The notes: a model not told the origin generated them from the sequence alone. Shown: positions 1 to 9,420, counted from the stretch's first letter. The stretch is DNA of 64,000 nt from Rikenellaceae bacterium (GCA_015059845.1 SUZR01000010.1:1-64000), one strand, 5' to 3'. A program made the numbers and translations.

Positions 1-66
1 GTACTTCTCATACTCACTAATTTTTTTGTTTGCAAAATTACTTCTTAGTGAGTTATCTGAGGGCAT
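1..66 (-). CDS. Possible 5' end of an unknown gene, cut by the window edge
   Basis: An ATG at 66 opens a minus-strand frame that stays open for 22 codons to the first base of the window, beginning MPSDNSLRSNFANKKISEYE. It is hydrophilic and lysine-rich. I do not recognise the family and the piece is too short to assign. No convincing TAnnTTTG box lies just upstream. It could be chance, since the local sequence is AT-rich. Confidence 0.3.
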   Translation of the reverse strand, partial: MPSDNSLRSNFANKKISEYEKY

Positions 67-362
67 GCAAAATATCGCAAATTGCTGAATACTACAACAT
101 TACCAATAAAAAGCATCCTGACTGTCCAGTAACGATATGGGAACTCAACTTGTGCTTAGCTTTGCCAAAAGGTTGTTTTTCAACCTCTGCAATGCACTGA
201 ATTCCAAACCTAACTCACAGACAATCAGGATACTTTCTCCTTATCGCAATATTTCGCTTTTTTCTTTGGTGTTTATTTTATAAAGACTTCCATCGCACCT
301 CAAATTAATCTCATTATGATATCTTTATTCTCCATTTTTAGTGATATTTTCACATATATGGC
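67..362. other. AT-rich spacer with no recognised gene
   Basis: Nearly 300 bases with no supportable frame on either strand, no tRNA and no strong hairpin. It separates the cut leftward frame at the edge from the DUF819 gene. It could hold decayed sequence, but I see no terminal repeats or transposase remnant. Confidence 0.5.
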
Positions 363-370
363 TATTTTTG
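363..370 (+). promoter_or_regulatory. Candidate -7 box for the DUF819 gene
   Basis: TATTTTTG matches the Bacteroides TAnnTTTG -7 consensus, 43 bases before the start codon. No TTG sits at the expected -33 spacing, so this is a weak call. Confidence 0.35.
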
Positions 371-413
371 CAATGCAAAATCTTACAAAACAACAAATTT
401 AACTACAACCAAT

Positions 414-1583
414 ATGAACGTGCTGTGGTATATAATTCTTGCGATTGTTTTCTGTGTTACACCCGCGGGGGTGATATGGTTGTGTCGGCGATTCTCGCTT
501 TTGGGGAAGTTGGGTCCGATTATGGTTCTATACACCATAGGTATGTTATTGGGAAATATGCCGTTCATTCCGTCTGAGATTGCCGATTTGCAGGATTTGC
601 TCCCTAACATCTTAATCCCGTTAGCCATCCCGATGATGCTTTTCGGCTGCACCTTTTCGCGTCACGAGATGCGGTTGCAAGCCAAAATCGTGACAAGCGG
701 ATTCCTGTCGGTTGCCGTTGCTGTGGCTATAGGATATCTGCTCTTTGGACGTCACATAGAGCAAGGGGCTGAGATTGGCGGCATTGTCACAGGAATGTAC
801 ACGGGCGGAACACTCAATGCGGCTGCACTGCAAGCGATATTTAAGATTAATGGCGAGAACTTTGTTTTGGTTAACTCATACGACATTATAATATCATTCG
901 GCTATTTTGTTTTTCTGTTCACTATTGGCATACGTGCATTTCGCCGTCTATATGGAGAGCGCGAGCAGGCCTCGTTATCGCAAGGCGAAGAGGAGGAGAT
1001 ACAACAGCAGATTGAGCAGACGAAGCAAAACCCCTACCGTCGTATATTTACAAAGGATGGCGTCACGCAGATTGGAAAGATACTATTTTACACGCTCATA
1101 ATTGTTGCCATCTCGGCAGCTGCGGCTTTGATGGTACCCGAACAGTGGTTTATGGTAATCTTTATTCTCTTGCTCACCACGATCAGCGTGGTGAGTTCGT
1201 TCTCAAAGCGAGTGAACAGTCTGGATATGAGCTATGACATAGGAATGTATCTGATATACATCTTCAGTATGGTTATAGCTTCAATGGCAGACTTCTCGAA
1301 TCTCGACCTGGCAGGAGGCGTTAATCTGTTGTGTTTTATGCTGATTGCCGTTTTCTGCTCACTTATGCTTCACGCAATAATATGTCGCATTATGCGCGTA
1401 GATGCAGATTCTATGGTCATCTCCTCGGTGGCATTTATCAACTCCCCACCCTTTGTTCCGATGGTGTCGGCTGTGATGCAGAATAAAAGAGCCCTCGTCA
1501 CGGGACTTGCTGCGGGTATTGTAGGATATGCCGTAGGAAATCATCTCGGAGTATTGATGGCCAAAATATTATCGCTGATGTAA
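414..1583 (+). CDS. DUF819 family membrane protein
   Basis: A 389-residue very hydrophobic protein with about ten membrane segments, interrupted by a charged cytoplasmic stretch near residues 180-220 (rich in Glu, Gln and Arg). The N-terminal half has the small-residue helix pattern GGIVTGMYTGGTLNAAALQA typical of DUF819 (YjcL-like) proteins. Members are inner-membrane proteins of transporter-like fold with no firmly assigned substrate. The ATG at 414 follows an AT-rich leader. The gene stands alone and converges on the leftward outer-membrane gene through a shared terminator. Family membership is fairly secure; function is unknown. Confidence 0.8.
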   Translation: MNVLWYIILAIVFCVTPAGVIWLCRRFSLLGKLGPIMVLYTIGMLLGNMPFIPSEIADLQDLLPNILIPLAIPMMLFGCTFSRHEMRLQAKIVTSGFLSVAVAVAIGYLLFGRHIEQGAEIGGIVTGMYTGGTLNAAALQAIFKINGENFVLVNSYDIIISFGYFVFLFTIGIRAFRRLYGEREQASLSQGEEEEIQQQIEQTKQNPYRRIFTKDGVTQIGKILFYTLIIVAISAAAALMVPEQWFMVIFILLLTTISVVSSFSKRVNSLDMSYDIGMYLIYIFSMVIASMADFSNLDLAGGVNLLCFMLIAVFCSLMLHAIICRIMRVDADSMVISSVAFINSPPFVPMVSAVMQNKRALVTGLAAGIVGYAVGNHLGVLMAKILSLM

Positions 1584-1602
1584 TATATAGTTCTTGTTAC
1601 AA

Positions 1603-1640
1603 AAAAAGAGGGTGCTAACCGAAAAGTTAGGCACCCTCTT
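1603..1640. terminator. Bidirectional hairpin terminator
   Basis: Arms at 1606-1619 and 1626-1640 (AAGAGGGTGCTAAC with GTTAGGCACCCTCTT, one bulged base) enclose a CGAAAA loop. An A-run on the left and T-rich sequence on the right let it serve both converging genes. Confidence 0.8.
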
Positions 1641-1662
1641 ATTCTTTCATACGAGATTTACG

Positions 1663-3072
1663 TTAGAACAGATATCCCGTATTAATATAGAACGCTCCGT
1701 TACCATCCTGCTTGTGGTATTTACCCACGGGCTTACCATACTCAAGGCAGACAATAAAGTTCTGGTTCATAATAAATCTAAAACCGGCACCTACGGTTAC
1801 GTGCGGGCGGTCACGCTCCAAACCGCGCGACATATAGTCATCATACTCGCTCTTTGCAGCCTGGAAGTCGGCAACAGATGCAAACTCCGAGGCATCGCGG
1901 CCAAACGACATATCGTACTGACGTGTAACCATCGTACCATCGCTAAAGAGATTTAGGCCGAAAGCGATGTTCTGCTTCCAGAGTGCGAACGACACAAATC
2001 GCCATCTAATCTCGGCATTATACGACGCCATATCCAATCCCTGCACACGGTTACGCATAATACCACGAATAGTTCTGAAACCGCCCATACCGTCGCGGTC
2101 GTAGGTCTGGCCCATTGTGGTGATATAAGGCAGTACGTAGTAAGGTACATCATCCCCTATCGAGCCCTCGTAATTAAGGCGATATGCGAAGGTCAGCTTA
2201 TCATTGCGCACGATGGGGATGTAGTGGCGGAAGGTTGCCGAATACTTGTAGTATGGAGTGGATGTGCCGAGCCACTTGGGAGCCAGAATCATATGCGCCT
2301 CAGCCCACACACCACGTGAGGGAGCGCCCTCCTTGTCACGAGTGTCGTACAACAAACCCAAACGCACCGTGCTGTTAAAACCGCCATCGGCAACATCGTC
2401 CGAAATGATACCCCAGCGGCGATACTGCTCGTAGAGCGTAGGCTCGCTGTCGGGGAAGACCTTATTCTCGTCCTTATTCTTGTTAATCTTCTCACGGTTG
2501 ATTGCTCCCACCTTGAAGTAGCTCATATGGTAGCCTGCCTCCCAGAAGAGTTTATTGTTCCAGAGGTTACCCGTAAAGTCGGCCTTAAACAGAGCTGCAA
2601 GACGGTTGATGCGATACTTCGGGGTGTAGATATACATATCGTCACTCTTCTTACCTGCATCCACCTTCTCGTAATCGAAGTGCGACATATAACCGTTGAA
2701 GCCGTAGAAGTCCATAGCCTTGTCATTTGTTACGGTCAGGGCTGTAGAGAAGCGGATTCCGGGGATAAGGAATCTGTTATCGTACGAGATAACATACAAC
2801 TGCGAGCCCTTGGTAAAGAACGAGGCCTCGAAATACCACTGCTGGCGTGTGTTGGGATAGTTCTCGCCATCGCCAAAGTCGTAGATATTAAGCAATGCGC
2901 CCAGCTGAAAACCCTTGTCGGCATCGAATGCCACAGCTGGCAGCGGGCCGAAATTATATCCCGTCTTAATAATCTCCTTACTCTCCGATGTGGTAGAGTC
3001 GTTCTCCTGCGCAACAAGATTATGCAGGGTCAGTAGAGCAAAGGCGATTGTCAAAAAAATTCTTATTCTCAT
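1663..3072 (-). CDS. Outer-membrane beta-barrel protein, BamA/TamA (surface antigen D15) type
   Basis: 469 residues with a cleavable signal peptide (MRIRIFLTIAFALLTLHNLVAQ). The rest alternates short hydrophobic and aromatic strands with polar loops and ends in a phenylalanine (NTGYLF), as expected for a BAM-inserted barrel. The pattern fits the C-terminal Omp85/BamA barrel domain without recognisable POTRA repeats, so it is probably not BamA itself. The ATG lies 7 bases after the acyltransferase stop, making it the last gene of a leftward three-gene operon with a membrane-lipid acyltransferase and a BASS transporter. A role in envelope lipid or protein export is possible but inferred only from context. 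Confidence 0.75.
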   Translation of the reverse strand: MRIRIFLTIAFALLTLHNLVAQENDSTTSESKEIIKTGYNFGPLPAVAFDADKGFQLGALLNIYDFGDGENYPNTRQQWYFEASFFTKGSQLYVISYDNRFLIPGIRFSTALTVTNDKAMDFYGFNGYMSHFDYEKVDAGKKSDDMYIYTPKYRINRLAALFKADFTGNLWNNKLFWEAGYHMSYFKVGAINREKINKNKDENKVFPDSEPTLYEQYRRWGIISDDVADGGFNSTVRLGLLYDTRDKEGAPSRGVWAEAHMILAPKWLGTSTPYYKYSATFRHYIPIVRNDKLTFAYRLNYEGSIGDDVPYYVLPYITTMGQTYDRDGMGGFRTIRGIMRNRVQGLDMASYNAEIRWRFVSFALWKQNIAFGLNLFSDGTMVTRQYDMSFGRDASEFASVADFQAAKSEYDDYMSRGLERDRPHVTVGAGFRFIMNQNFIVCLEYGKPVGKYHKQDGNGAFYINTGYLF

Positions 3073-3079
3073 CTATATC

Positions 3080-4414
3080 CTATTTTTCGTTAAACACAAT
3101 ATCTTTTATCTGCGAATATTTACGGCGTAACTCCTTATTCATAAGCAACCTTACATCCGAGCCAACCAATCGCATCAGTCGCCACGTTTCGTGTGCCACT
3201 ATTGGTGCGGGCAGCAACAAAAGTGTAACGGGCAAAGCCCACTGCCACGGCAGAACTACATAAGCCACAATCGAGTATATAATCATCAACAGAGGCCACA
3301 GCAACAGATTCACCAGATAGCGAATCGAATTGCGGAAGGCGTAATCCTTGAGTTTGGTAAAGATGAAGTTACACAGCAACTTAATTGGCAGCGTAAGTAT
3401 CGACACCGGAATACAATATGGCAATGCCACCAGCAGGAACATCGTTTTCAGCACTCGTGACAGAATAGGATATTTTATCGACACCGAGGCCAGACTGATT
3501 TTATCAGCCTTACGCAACGCAGAGGCCTCGTGACCAAGACGCAGCAGCTCCTTTGCACGGGCAGGCTCCTCGCTCCTCATCTGGGCGATTTGCTGAACTG
3601 TAAAGTTATTAGCCTTGAAGTGCGCATCGAGTCGATTCATTCGGCTGCCATCCTCCGCATACTTGAATTGCTGCACCTGACGCTTCACCACCGCAGCGCA
3701 TATCTCATATATCGCATCGTAATCCTCATCGTTGGGGATGTGGAAGATAGATTGGCGCATACGCTCGGCCAACATATCGCGCATAAGGTTAATCTGCTCC
3801 TGCGTAGTTATCTCGCTATGCTCACCGATAAACTCCCCCACGTTAATCGGCTCACCAACCTCTACACGCACCGTCGAACGGAAGCGGAAGAAACTGCCAT
3901 ATCGCAAGCCGACGGGAACGATATAGAGAGGCACATCCGTCATCAGCTCCTGCGCCTGAAATGCGATTCTAAAGATGCCCTTCGAGAGCGGCAATGAGGA
4001 GTATTTAGCCTGATGCTGCCCCTCGGGGAAGATGCAGAACGGCACCTTGTCGCGCAACACATCGACAGCCTTCTCGATGGTTTGATTATTCTTCTTAACC
4101 TCGTCGAAGCCATCGCGGATACGCATAATAGGCATAATCTTCAGGAAGGTGAAAATCTTCGCCAACAACGGACGGCGGAATATATCGGCTCGCGCAACAA
4201 AGACCTTCGGCTTGCGGTCCATAGCCAAGATTACCAGCGCATCCATCAGGGCGTTGGTATGATTCGGGGCATAGATTACGGAACCATCCTGCGGAACTTT
4301 CTCCAAGCCCACGTATCTAATATTGCGGTAGGATAGCTTGAGGGCAAAATCGACGTAGTAGCGTAACAAATTATACGCTCTATCGTTATCCTGTATTTTT
4401 CGATGATTAGCCAT
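3080..4414 (-). CDS. PlsC-like phospholipid acyltransferase
   Basis: A 444-residue glycerolipid acyltransferase family protein. The N-terminal part holds the catalytic block as NHTNALMD (His and Asp separated by five residues rather than the usual four), followed by a basic block (RADIF, then RIRDG) and FPEGQHQ, the EG motif that binds phosphate. After about residue 300 come hydrophobic segments near residues 330-420, so it is probably an inner-membrane enzyme that acylates a lysophospholipid or similar acceptor. It is larger than classical PlsC (about 240 residues). It begins 3 bases after the BASS gene stop and is followed after 7 bases by the outer-membrane barrel gene, so all three are likely co-transcribed. 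Confidence 0.8.
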   Translation of the reverse strand: MANHRKIQDNDRAYNLLRYYVDFALKLSYRNIRYVGLEKVPQDGSVIYAPNHTNALMDALVILAMDRKPKVFVARADIFRRPLLAKIFTFLKIMPIMRIRDGFDEVKKNNQTIEKAVDVLRDKVPFCIFPEGQHQAKYSSLPLSKGIFRIAFQAQELMTDVPLYIVPVGLRYGSFFRFRSTVRVEVGEPINVGEFIGEHSEITTQEQINLMRDMLAERMRQSIFHIPNDEDYDAIYEICAAVVKRQVQQFKYAEDGSRMNRLDAHFKANNFTVQQIAQMRSEEPARAKELLRLGHEASALRKADKISLASVSIKYPILSRVLKTMFLLVALPYCIPVSILTLPIKLLCNFIFTKLKDYAFRNSIRYLVNLLLWPLLMIIYSIVAYVVLPWQWALPVTLLLLPAPIVAHETWRLMRLVGSDVRLLMNKELRRKYSQIKDIVFNEK

Positions 4415-4417
4415 ATA

Positions 4418-5371
4418 TTACTCAGTAAGCGGAGTTCGACGGAACATATAGGCTACGCTCAGACCCGAGATAATATGCCATATACCCCACCAAGCCGTAA
4501 TGAACAGCATACCACCATAGTGGTTGTGCCAAATTTCTGGCGGGAAGATATTGGGATTGAAGAGCAGAATAAGACCCAATCCTGAGTTTTGAATACCAAT
4601 CTCCACCGTCAGCGAACGACGGTCACGAACGGGCACCTTGGCCAATGTACCTCCGAAGTAACCCGTACACAACGCACTGGCATTGTGAATCAATACGATG
4701 AAGAATACATAGAATATATTATCGATAAAGAGCTGGAAGTTCTGCGAGAACGAAACCACCACCATACCGAAGAACAACAGAATCGAGAGAATCATTGTCG
4801 GGCGGCTAATCTTCTTTGTTGCGTTGGGGAAATAGCGCGAGAAGAGAAGTCCCAAAAGGATAGGCAAGCCCAACAACAGCAGAATCTGTTCCAGCATAGG
4901 CAGGAACGGTATTACCAGCGTGGGGATATCAGCTCTAAGGCTGATAATTCGGCTATACATCGAGCCCCAGAAGAAGAAGTTAAACGGCGTAATAAGGGGA
5001 GCAAAGGCTGTTGTGATGGCGGTCATCGACACCGACAACTCGATATTACCCTTCGACAGAGAGGAGATAAAGTTGGAGATATTACCACCCGGGCACGATG
5101 CCACCAGAATCATACCAAGAGCAATCATCGGTGTAATCAGCGGGCTGAGCGCCAATGCAACGGCGAAAGTAACAGCCGGCAACGCCACCCACTGCAACAA
5201 TATACCCAATATGACCGATTTGGGATTCTTAAATACATCTTTGAAGGTTTGTGGCTTGATTCCCAATGCCACACCAAACATCACGAATGCGAGTATGATA
5301 TTTACAATCATCATACCGCCTTGGCCAAAATTAATGGTAATACCATTCAGGGCTTCTAACTGTTCTCTCAT
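4418..5371 (-). CDS. Bile acid:sodium symporter (BASS) family transporter
   Basis: 317 residues, about ten membrane helices, with the BASS/SBF pattern ALGMILVASCPGGNISNF and LTVEIGIQNSGLGL, the two discontinuous-helix regions that form the sodium and substrate sites. Family members move bile acids, pantoate, pyruvate or other organic anions with Na+; substrate cannot be told from sequence. An in-frame ATG at 5413 would add 14 charged residues (MKQPHKSGCQIFIK); I chose 5371 because homologous proteins begin near MREQLEALNG and the upstream bases are AT-rich. It is the first gene of the operon with the acyltransferase and the barrel protein. Confidence 0.85.
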   Translation of the reverse strand: MREQLEALNGITINFGQGGMMIVNIILAFVMFGVALGIKPQTFKDVFKNPKSVILGILLQWVALPAVTFAVALALSPLITPMIALGMILVASCPGGNISNFISSLSKGNIELSVSMTAITTAFAPLITPFNFFFWGSMYSRIISLRADIPTLVIPFLPMLEQILLLLGLPILLGLLFSRYFPNATKKISRPTMILSILLFFGMVVVSFSQNFQLFIDNIFYVFFIVLIHNASALCTGYFGGTLAKVPVRDRRSLTVEIGIQNSGLGLILLFNPNIFPPEIWHNHYGGMLFITAWWGIWHIISGLSVAYMFRRTPLTE

Positions 5372-5628
5372 CTTAATAAAGATTTGGCAGCCGCTCTTGT
5401 GCGGTTGCTTCATTTACTTTGTCTTTTATGTCGGGCTACGTCAATAGTACTATTTACGCGACATTAACGACTATCGTTTCTGCCCTGATTTTCCACTTTT
5501 GGGATGTAATCGGGTACAAAAATACCATTTGTTTTTCAAAATACACCATCTACACCCAATAAATTGCATTAAAACCTATTAATATTCAATAATATTGGCG
5601 ATTCGAAGTGTTTTTTGAATGGAGAACA
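5372..5628. other. Intergenic region upstream of the BASS operon
   Basis: No gene is visible. On the minus strand, 5517-5524 reads TATTTTTG, a match to the -7 consensus, about 145 bases before the BASS start, but with no TTG at the right distance upstream. The remainder is AT-rich and separates the BASS operon from the end of the GH3 gene. Confidence 0.4.
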
Positions 5629-5669
5629 ATAAAATAGGCTGTCTTAACCCTCGCGTTAGACAGCCTATT
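5629..5669 (-). terminator. Terminator of the GH3 gene
   Basis: Arms at 5633-5648 and 5655-5669 (AATAGGCTGTCTTAAC with GTTAGACAGCCTATT, one bulged T) lie directly after the GH3 stop codon and are followed by T-rich sequence on the minus strand. Confidence 0.8.
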
Positions 5670-5672
5670 GTT

Positions 5673-7880
5673 TTATTTATTGAAAGTATATTTCAATGTT
5701 TTCAGGTGGGCGCCATCTGACGTGTCACCATAGTGAAGCAGATAGTCGCCATCCAAAGGATTCATTCTGCCCGTTGCGGGATTCCACCAGAGGAAGGTAT
5801 CCTCATTGACAGGAATTCTCACCTCGGCCGACTCGCCCGCCTTGAGCGATACTCGCTTATATCCTCGCAGGGTCTTAATGGGGCCCTCTGCATCGTCGGG
5901 ACGGCTTACGTAGAGCTGGACTACATCGTCGCCATCTCGTTTGCCCGTATTCTTCACCTTCACGACAAACTCTTTCTTGCCATCAGCCGCAGCAACAACC
6001 TTAGCCTTGCCAAACTTAAACGTTGTATAGCTCAAGCCGTGGCCGAAGGGGAACAGAGGCTTACCATCGAAATAGCGGTATGTGCGGCCCTTCATATCGT
6101 AGTTCTCATAATCGGCGAGCTGGCTATCGTCGGCATAGAAGGTAAGGGGCAACTTTCCTGAAGGATTCACGTCGCCATACAAAACATCCGCAACGGCAAC
6201 ACTACCCTCCTGGCCGAGATACCACGCCTGAACGATTGCCTCGCAATTCTCCGACTCATCAGCAAAGGCCATAGCACTACCAGAGAAGTTCACGAGGATT
6301 ACTCGCTTGCCTGCCTCCTTCAAGGCCTTCATAAGTTTTTTCTGCACCTCGGGAAGCTCGATAGATGTTCTATCACCGCCCTTAAAACCTGGAGCATTTA
6401 CGTGCAACTCCTCGCCCTCAAGGCACGATGCAATACCGCCAGCAAAGATGACAGTTTGGTAACCCTCCGTAGCACGCACAAAGCTATCGTAGTCGAAATC
6501 GGTATTCTCGGGGTCATACGCCGCCTTCATCGACACATCGCCCTTTGCTGCAGAGGTTGTCAGGCCTGCAACATAAGGCACACCAGGCAGGTATTTCACA
6601 TCAGCACCTCGCCTCTTTAACGCCTCATACAGACTTACCGACTCCAGAGGAAATCCATTATAGTTACCCAACATCATCACAGCCTCATCGGCATTGGGAC
6701 CCATAAGCAGCACCTTTTCGCTCTTCTTAAGAGGCAGGATACCATCATTTTCGAGTAGCACGATACTCTCGTGTGCAATCTTCAGCGCAAGGGCTGCGTG
6801 CTCGGGCGAGCAGAGCTTATCGTGCGAGATATCGTCCCACTTCGACTCGCCATCCATATCGCCCATCATATAACGATACTCCATAACCTTGGTAACACCT
6901 TCGTTCAGTTCCGCCTCGGTAATCAAACCACGCTTGATAGCCTCGGGAATGGCGGGCATAGCATTACCGCACTCCATATCCATACCTGTCTTTACGGCAG
7001 CGGCAGCAGCCTCAGCACGCGTCTTCACCCACTTATGACCGTCGTAGAAATCTTTTACAGCCCAGCAGTCGCTGACAATCAGACCATCAAATCCCCACTC
7101 CTTAACAAGAATGTCGCGCATAAAACGCTCGTTAGCCCCCGCAGGATAGCTGAACATACGGTTATATGCAAACATCACCTGGTCAACATCGGCCTTTACA
7201 ACCAAATCCTTGAATGCAGGTAGGTAGGTCTCCCACACATCTCGCTCGGACGCAACGGCGTCGAATGTATGGCGTGCCCACTCGGGACCAGAGTGCAGGG
7301 CGTAGTGCTTAGCGCAGGCCATAGCCTTAATGTCGCCATCACCATTTCGCTCGCCCTGAAGGCCACGCACTACGGCCATACCGAGCTGGCCGGTAAGATA
7401 TGGGTCCTCACCATAGGTCTCCATACCTCTACCCCAGCGCGGGTCTCGGAAGATATTAATATTGGGAGTCCAATACGAGAGGCCCTTATACCACATATCC
7501 TCATCACCTGCAGCACGTGCTATATTCCACTTGATACGGCCCTCGTCACTTACGGCCGTAAATATCTGTTCCAGCAACTCCGTATCGAACGACGAGGCCA
7601 TAGCAATAGGCATAGGGAAAACAGTCGCATTTCCGTTACGTGCCACGCCGTGCAGAGCCTCGTTCCACCAGTTATAGTTCTTGATTCCAAGACGCTCCAC
7701 TGCGGGCGAGTTATAAATCATAAGCGACACCTTCTCGTCGAGAGTCATATGCTTTACAATATCCTCGGCACGCTCCTTTGCCGAACGTGTGATATCCGTA
7801 AAGATAGGCTGCGCCGAAGCCGCAACGGGCGTCAGGGCAAGCATTAGGGTCGCAAGTCGTATAAAAGCTTTAATTTTCAT
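5673..7880 (-). CDS. Glycoside hydrolase family 3 (beta-glucosidase/xylosidase type)
   Basis: 735 residues. A signal peptide (MKIKAFIRLATLMLALTPVAASA) is followed by the GH3 barrel, with GYTW-equivalent YNWWNEALHGVAR, the KHYALHSGPEW segment and GFDGLIVSDCWAV, whose Asp is the nucleophile. Next come the alpha/beta sandwich with the acid/base region around EGEELH, and a C-terminal fibronectin-like domain. NEALHG and KHYALHSGP suggest a xylosidase-like or glucosidase-like subgroup acting on plant oligosaccharides in the periplasm. A TTG-initiated extension to 8039 would add 53 residues without signal character and overlap the next gene, so I start at the ATG at 7880. It follows the acyltransferase-3 gene by 34 bases on the same strand. 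Confidence 0.9.
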   Translation of the reverse strand: MKIKAFIRLATLMLALTPVAASAQPIFTDITRSAKERAEDIVKHMTLDEKVSLMIYNSPAVERLGIKNYNWWNEALHGVARNGNATVFPMPIAMASSFDTELLEQIFTAVSDEGRIKWNIARAAGDEDMWYKGLSYWTPNINIFRDPRWGRGMETYGEDPYLTGQLGMAVVRGLQGERNGDGDIKAMACAKHYALHSGPEWARHTFDAVASERDVWETYLPAFKDLVVKADVDQVMFAYNRMFSYPAGANERFMRDILVKEWGFDGLIVSDCWAVKDFYDGHKWVKTRAEAAAAAVKTGMDMECGNAMPAIPEAIKRGLITEAELNEGVTKVMEYRYMMGDMDGESKWDDISHDKLCSPEHAALALKIAHESIVLLENDGILPLKKSEKVLLMGPNADEAVMMLGNYNGFPLESVSLYEALKRRGADVKYLPGVPYVAGLTTSAAKGDVSMKAAYDPENTDFDYDSFVRATEGYQTVIFAGGIASCLEGEELHVNAPGFKGGDRTSIELPEVQKKLMKALKEAGKRVILVNFSGSAMAFADESENCEAIVQAWYLGQEGSVAVADVLYGDVNPSGKLPLTFYADDSQLADYENYDMKGRTYRYFDGKPLFPFGHGLSYTTFKFGKAKVVAAADGKKEFVVKVKNTGKRDGDDVVQLYVSRPDDAEGPIKTLRGYKRVSLKAGESAEVRIPVNEDTFLWWNPATGRMNPLDGDYLLHYGDTSDGAHLKTLKYTFNK

Positions 7881-7914
7881 ATTATTGTATTTTAGTATTA
7901 TCGTTTTAGCAGGC

Positions 7915-9084
7915 TTACTTCTGTATATACTTTCGTGCGAGCCACTTGCGCACGGGCTCATCGTAAAGCTTAAGGCAAGCATAGGCAAGCGCAACACTCG
8001 ACAATACAACCAATGCGGATAAGCCCAACGTATCGCCAAGAGTATAACATCTATTCTCGATAAGCCACTTATAGAAGATGTACATTATAGGATAGTGAAC
8101 AATATACAGCGGGTATGACAACTCACCCAGGAAGTTGTTTATTCGGCCCGTATAATTATCTCCGCCCTTGCCACAAGCACCAAGCCATACGATAAAGGGA
8201 AATATTACGGCGATGCATACCACCTCGTACAAACTATTCAGACTTATCGCACCGCTCTTTGCGATGTACGGCACGGCGAATACGGTAATCAACATTGCGC
8301 TGCAAATCCAGAATGCACCCTTGACCTCGCGTGGTTTAAATGTTCGGGCCAGCAACATACCCATCGAGAATGGGAAAAGCATACGCACCAATCCGCCCCA
8401 GAAGTTTATGGTGTCGATGGTCCAACCGATACCTACGCTATCATATCCCGACAGGTCGCCGACAAAAATCCAGGCGTGCAAAACGCCCAATATGGCGGTC
8501 AATACGGCTAAGAGTTTGGTTGAGAGGCGACGTATTACAAGCGCATAAAGGATATTACCTATATACTCAAAGAAGAGCGACCACATAGGGCCATTCAGTG
8601 GGAACATCTCGCCATTTCCTCGCACCTCGTACGGCAAGCCAGGAAGTGCTGGCACCATAAATATAGTAAGCAGCAGAGCAATCATCACCCAACTTATAGG
8701 TGTCACCTCGCCACTCCACTGCTGGCATCCAGTCAGCATAAAAGATATCATACCAACCACAGCGCCCATAATCAGCATAGGATGAAGACGAATAAGACGA
8801 CGCTTAAAGAAACCGCCAAGCGACATCTTGCCCCAACGGTCATCGTAGGCGTAGCTTATCACAAATCCCGATAGGATAAAGAAGAAATCTACGGCAATAT
8901 GCCCGTGGTTGAGAGTAGTTATAAGACCACTACCCTCGCCATTAGTTGACTCCGCAAAGGCAAACCCCTCAAAAATATGATATATAAGCACCAATATCGC
9001 CGCCACCCCTCGCAAGCCATCCAGCAACTCATAATGAGGCTTCGTATCGGCAAATTGTGTTGATGCTTGAACTTTACTACCCAT
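7915..9084 (-). CDS. Acyltransferase-3 family membrane protein (OafA-like)
   Basis: 389 residues with about ten membrane helices and the family start LLDGLRGVAAILVLIYH, including the Arg and His expected at the active site, then FFILSGFVISYAY. Such proteins O-acetylate or otherwise acylate extracytoplasmic sugars such as O-antigen, peptidoglycan or exopolysaccharide. There is no SGNH domain fused at the end. The ATG at 9084 precedes a charged 15-residue tail and the conserved block. It lies upstream of the GH3 gene in the same direction, so the pair may be co-transcribed, but a shared pathway is only a guess. Confidence 0.85.
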   Translation of the reverse strand: MGSKVQASTQFADTKPHYELLDGLRGVAAILVLIYHIFEGFAFAESTNGEGSGLITTLNHGHIAVDFFFILSGFVISYAYDDRWGKMSLGGFFKRRLIRLHPMLIMGAVVGMISFMLTGCQQWSGEVTPISWVMIALLLTIFMVPALPGLPYEVRGNGEMFPLNGPMWSLFFEYIGNILYALVIRRLSTKLLAVLTAILGVLHAWIFVGDLSGYDSVGIGWTIDTINFWGGLVRMLFPFSMGMLLARTFKPREVKGAFWICSAMLITVFAVPYIAKSGAISLNSLYEVVCIAVIFPFIVWLGACGKGGDNYTGRINNFLGELSYPLYIVHYPIMYIFYKWLIENRCYTLGDTLGLSALVVLSSVALAYACLKLYDEPVRKWLARKYIQK

Positions 9085-9420
9085 TTTATATATTTTTAGA
9101 TATTCTCAAAATTGGATTTATATACAAAGGTATAAAAAGTTGTGTAAATATAGCATAAATAATCTATTTACAAGAGTAATGATTTGGATTAGGGTTAAAT
9201 ATGACCCTACAAATTTACCTAAGGTCAATATTATATAATCTTCAACTTCATATCAATTTGTATCATACATAGACAGTTCATTATAGATACAGATTATGCA
9301 GCAAAATTCTCTTTGACGAGTCAAAAATGGGGGACAAATTGGGGGACAAAAACCACTTTCTGTGGCAAAAATGCTCCCCATTTACTCAGTGGGACACGAT
9401 TTCGCAATGGTTTACAAAAC
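9085..9420. other. AT-rich intergenic region between the acyltransferase gene and tRNA-Lys
   Basis: No supportable protein gene. A minus-strand -7 match (TACCTTTG, 9125-9132) may drive the acyltransferase gene. Near the right end GGGGGACAAA occurs twice in tandem (9329-9338 and 9341-9350). A short frame across 9327-9527 runs into the tRNA and is not a gene. Confidence 0.5.
9125..9132 (-). promoter_or_regulatory. Candidate -7 box for the acyltransferase-3 gene
   Basis: TACCTTTG on the minus strand, 40 bases before the start codon at 9084. No -33 TTG at standard spacing. Confidence 0.4.

Noticed and set aside
4589..5359. Plus-strand open frame of 256 codons opposite the BASS gene
   Set aside because: Its product is dominated by Gln, Arg, His and Asn with no domain; it is the mirror of a hydrophobic membrane gene that clearly codes on the other strand.
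7881..8039. Extended N terminus of the GH3 gene
   Set aside because: It needs a TTG start, overlaps the next gene and precedes a perfect signal peptide.
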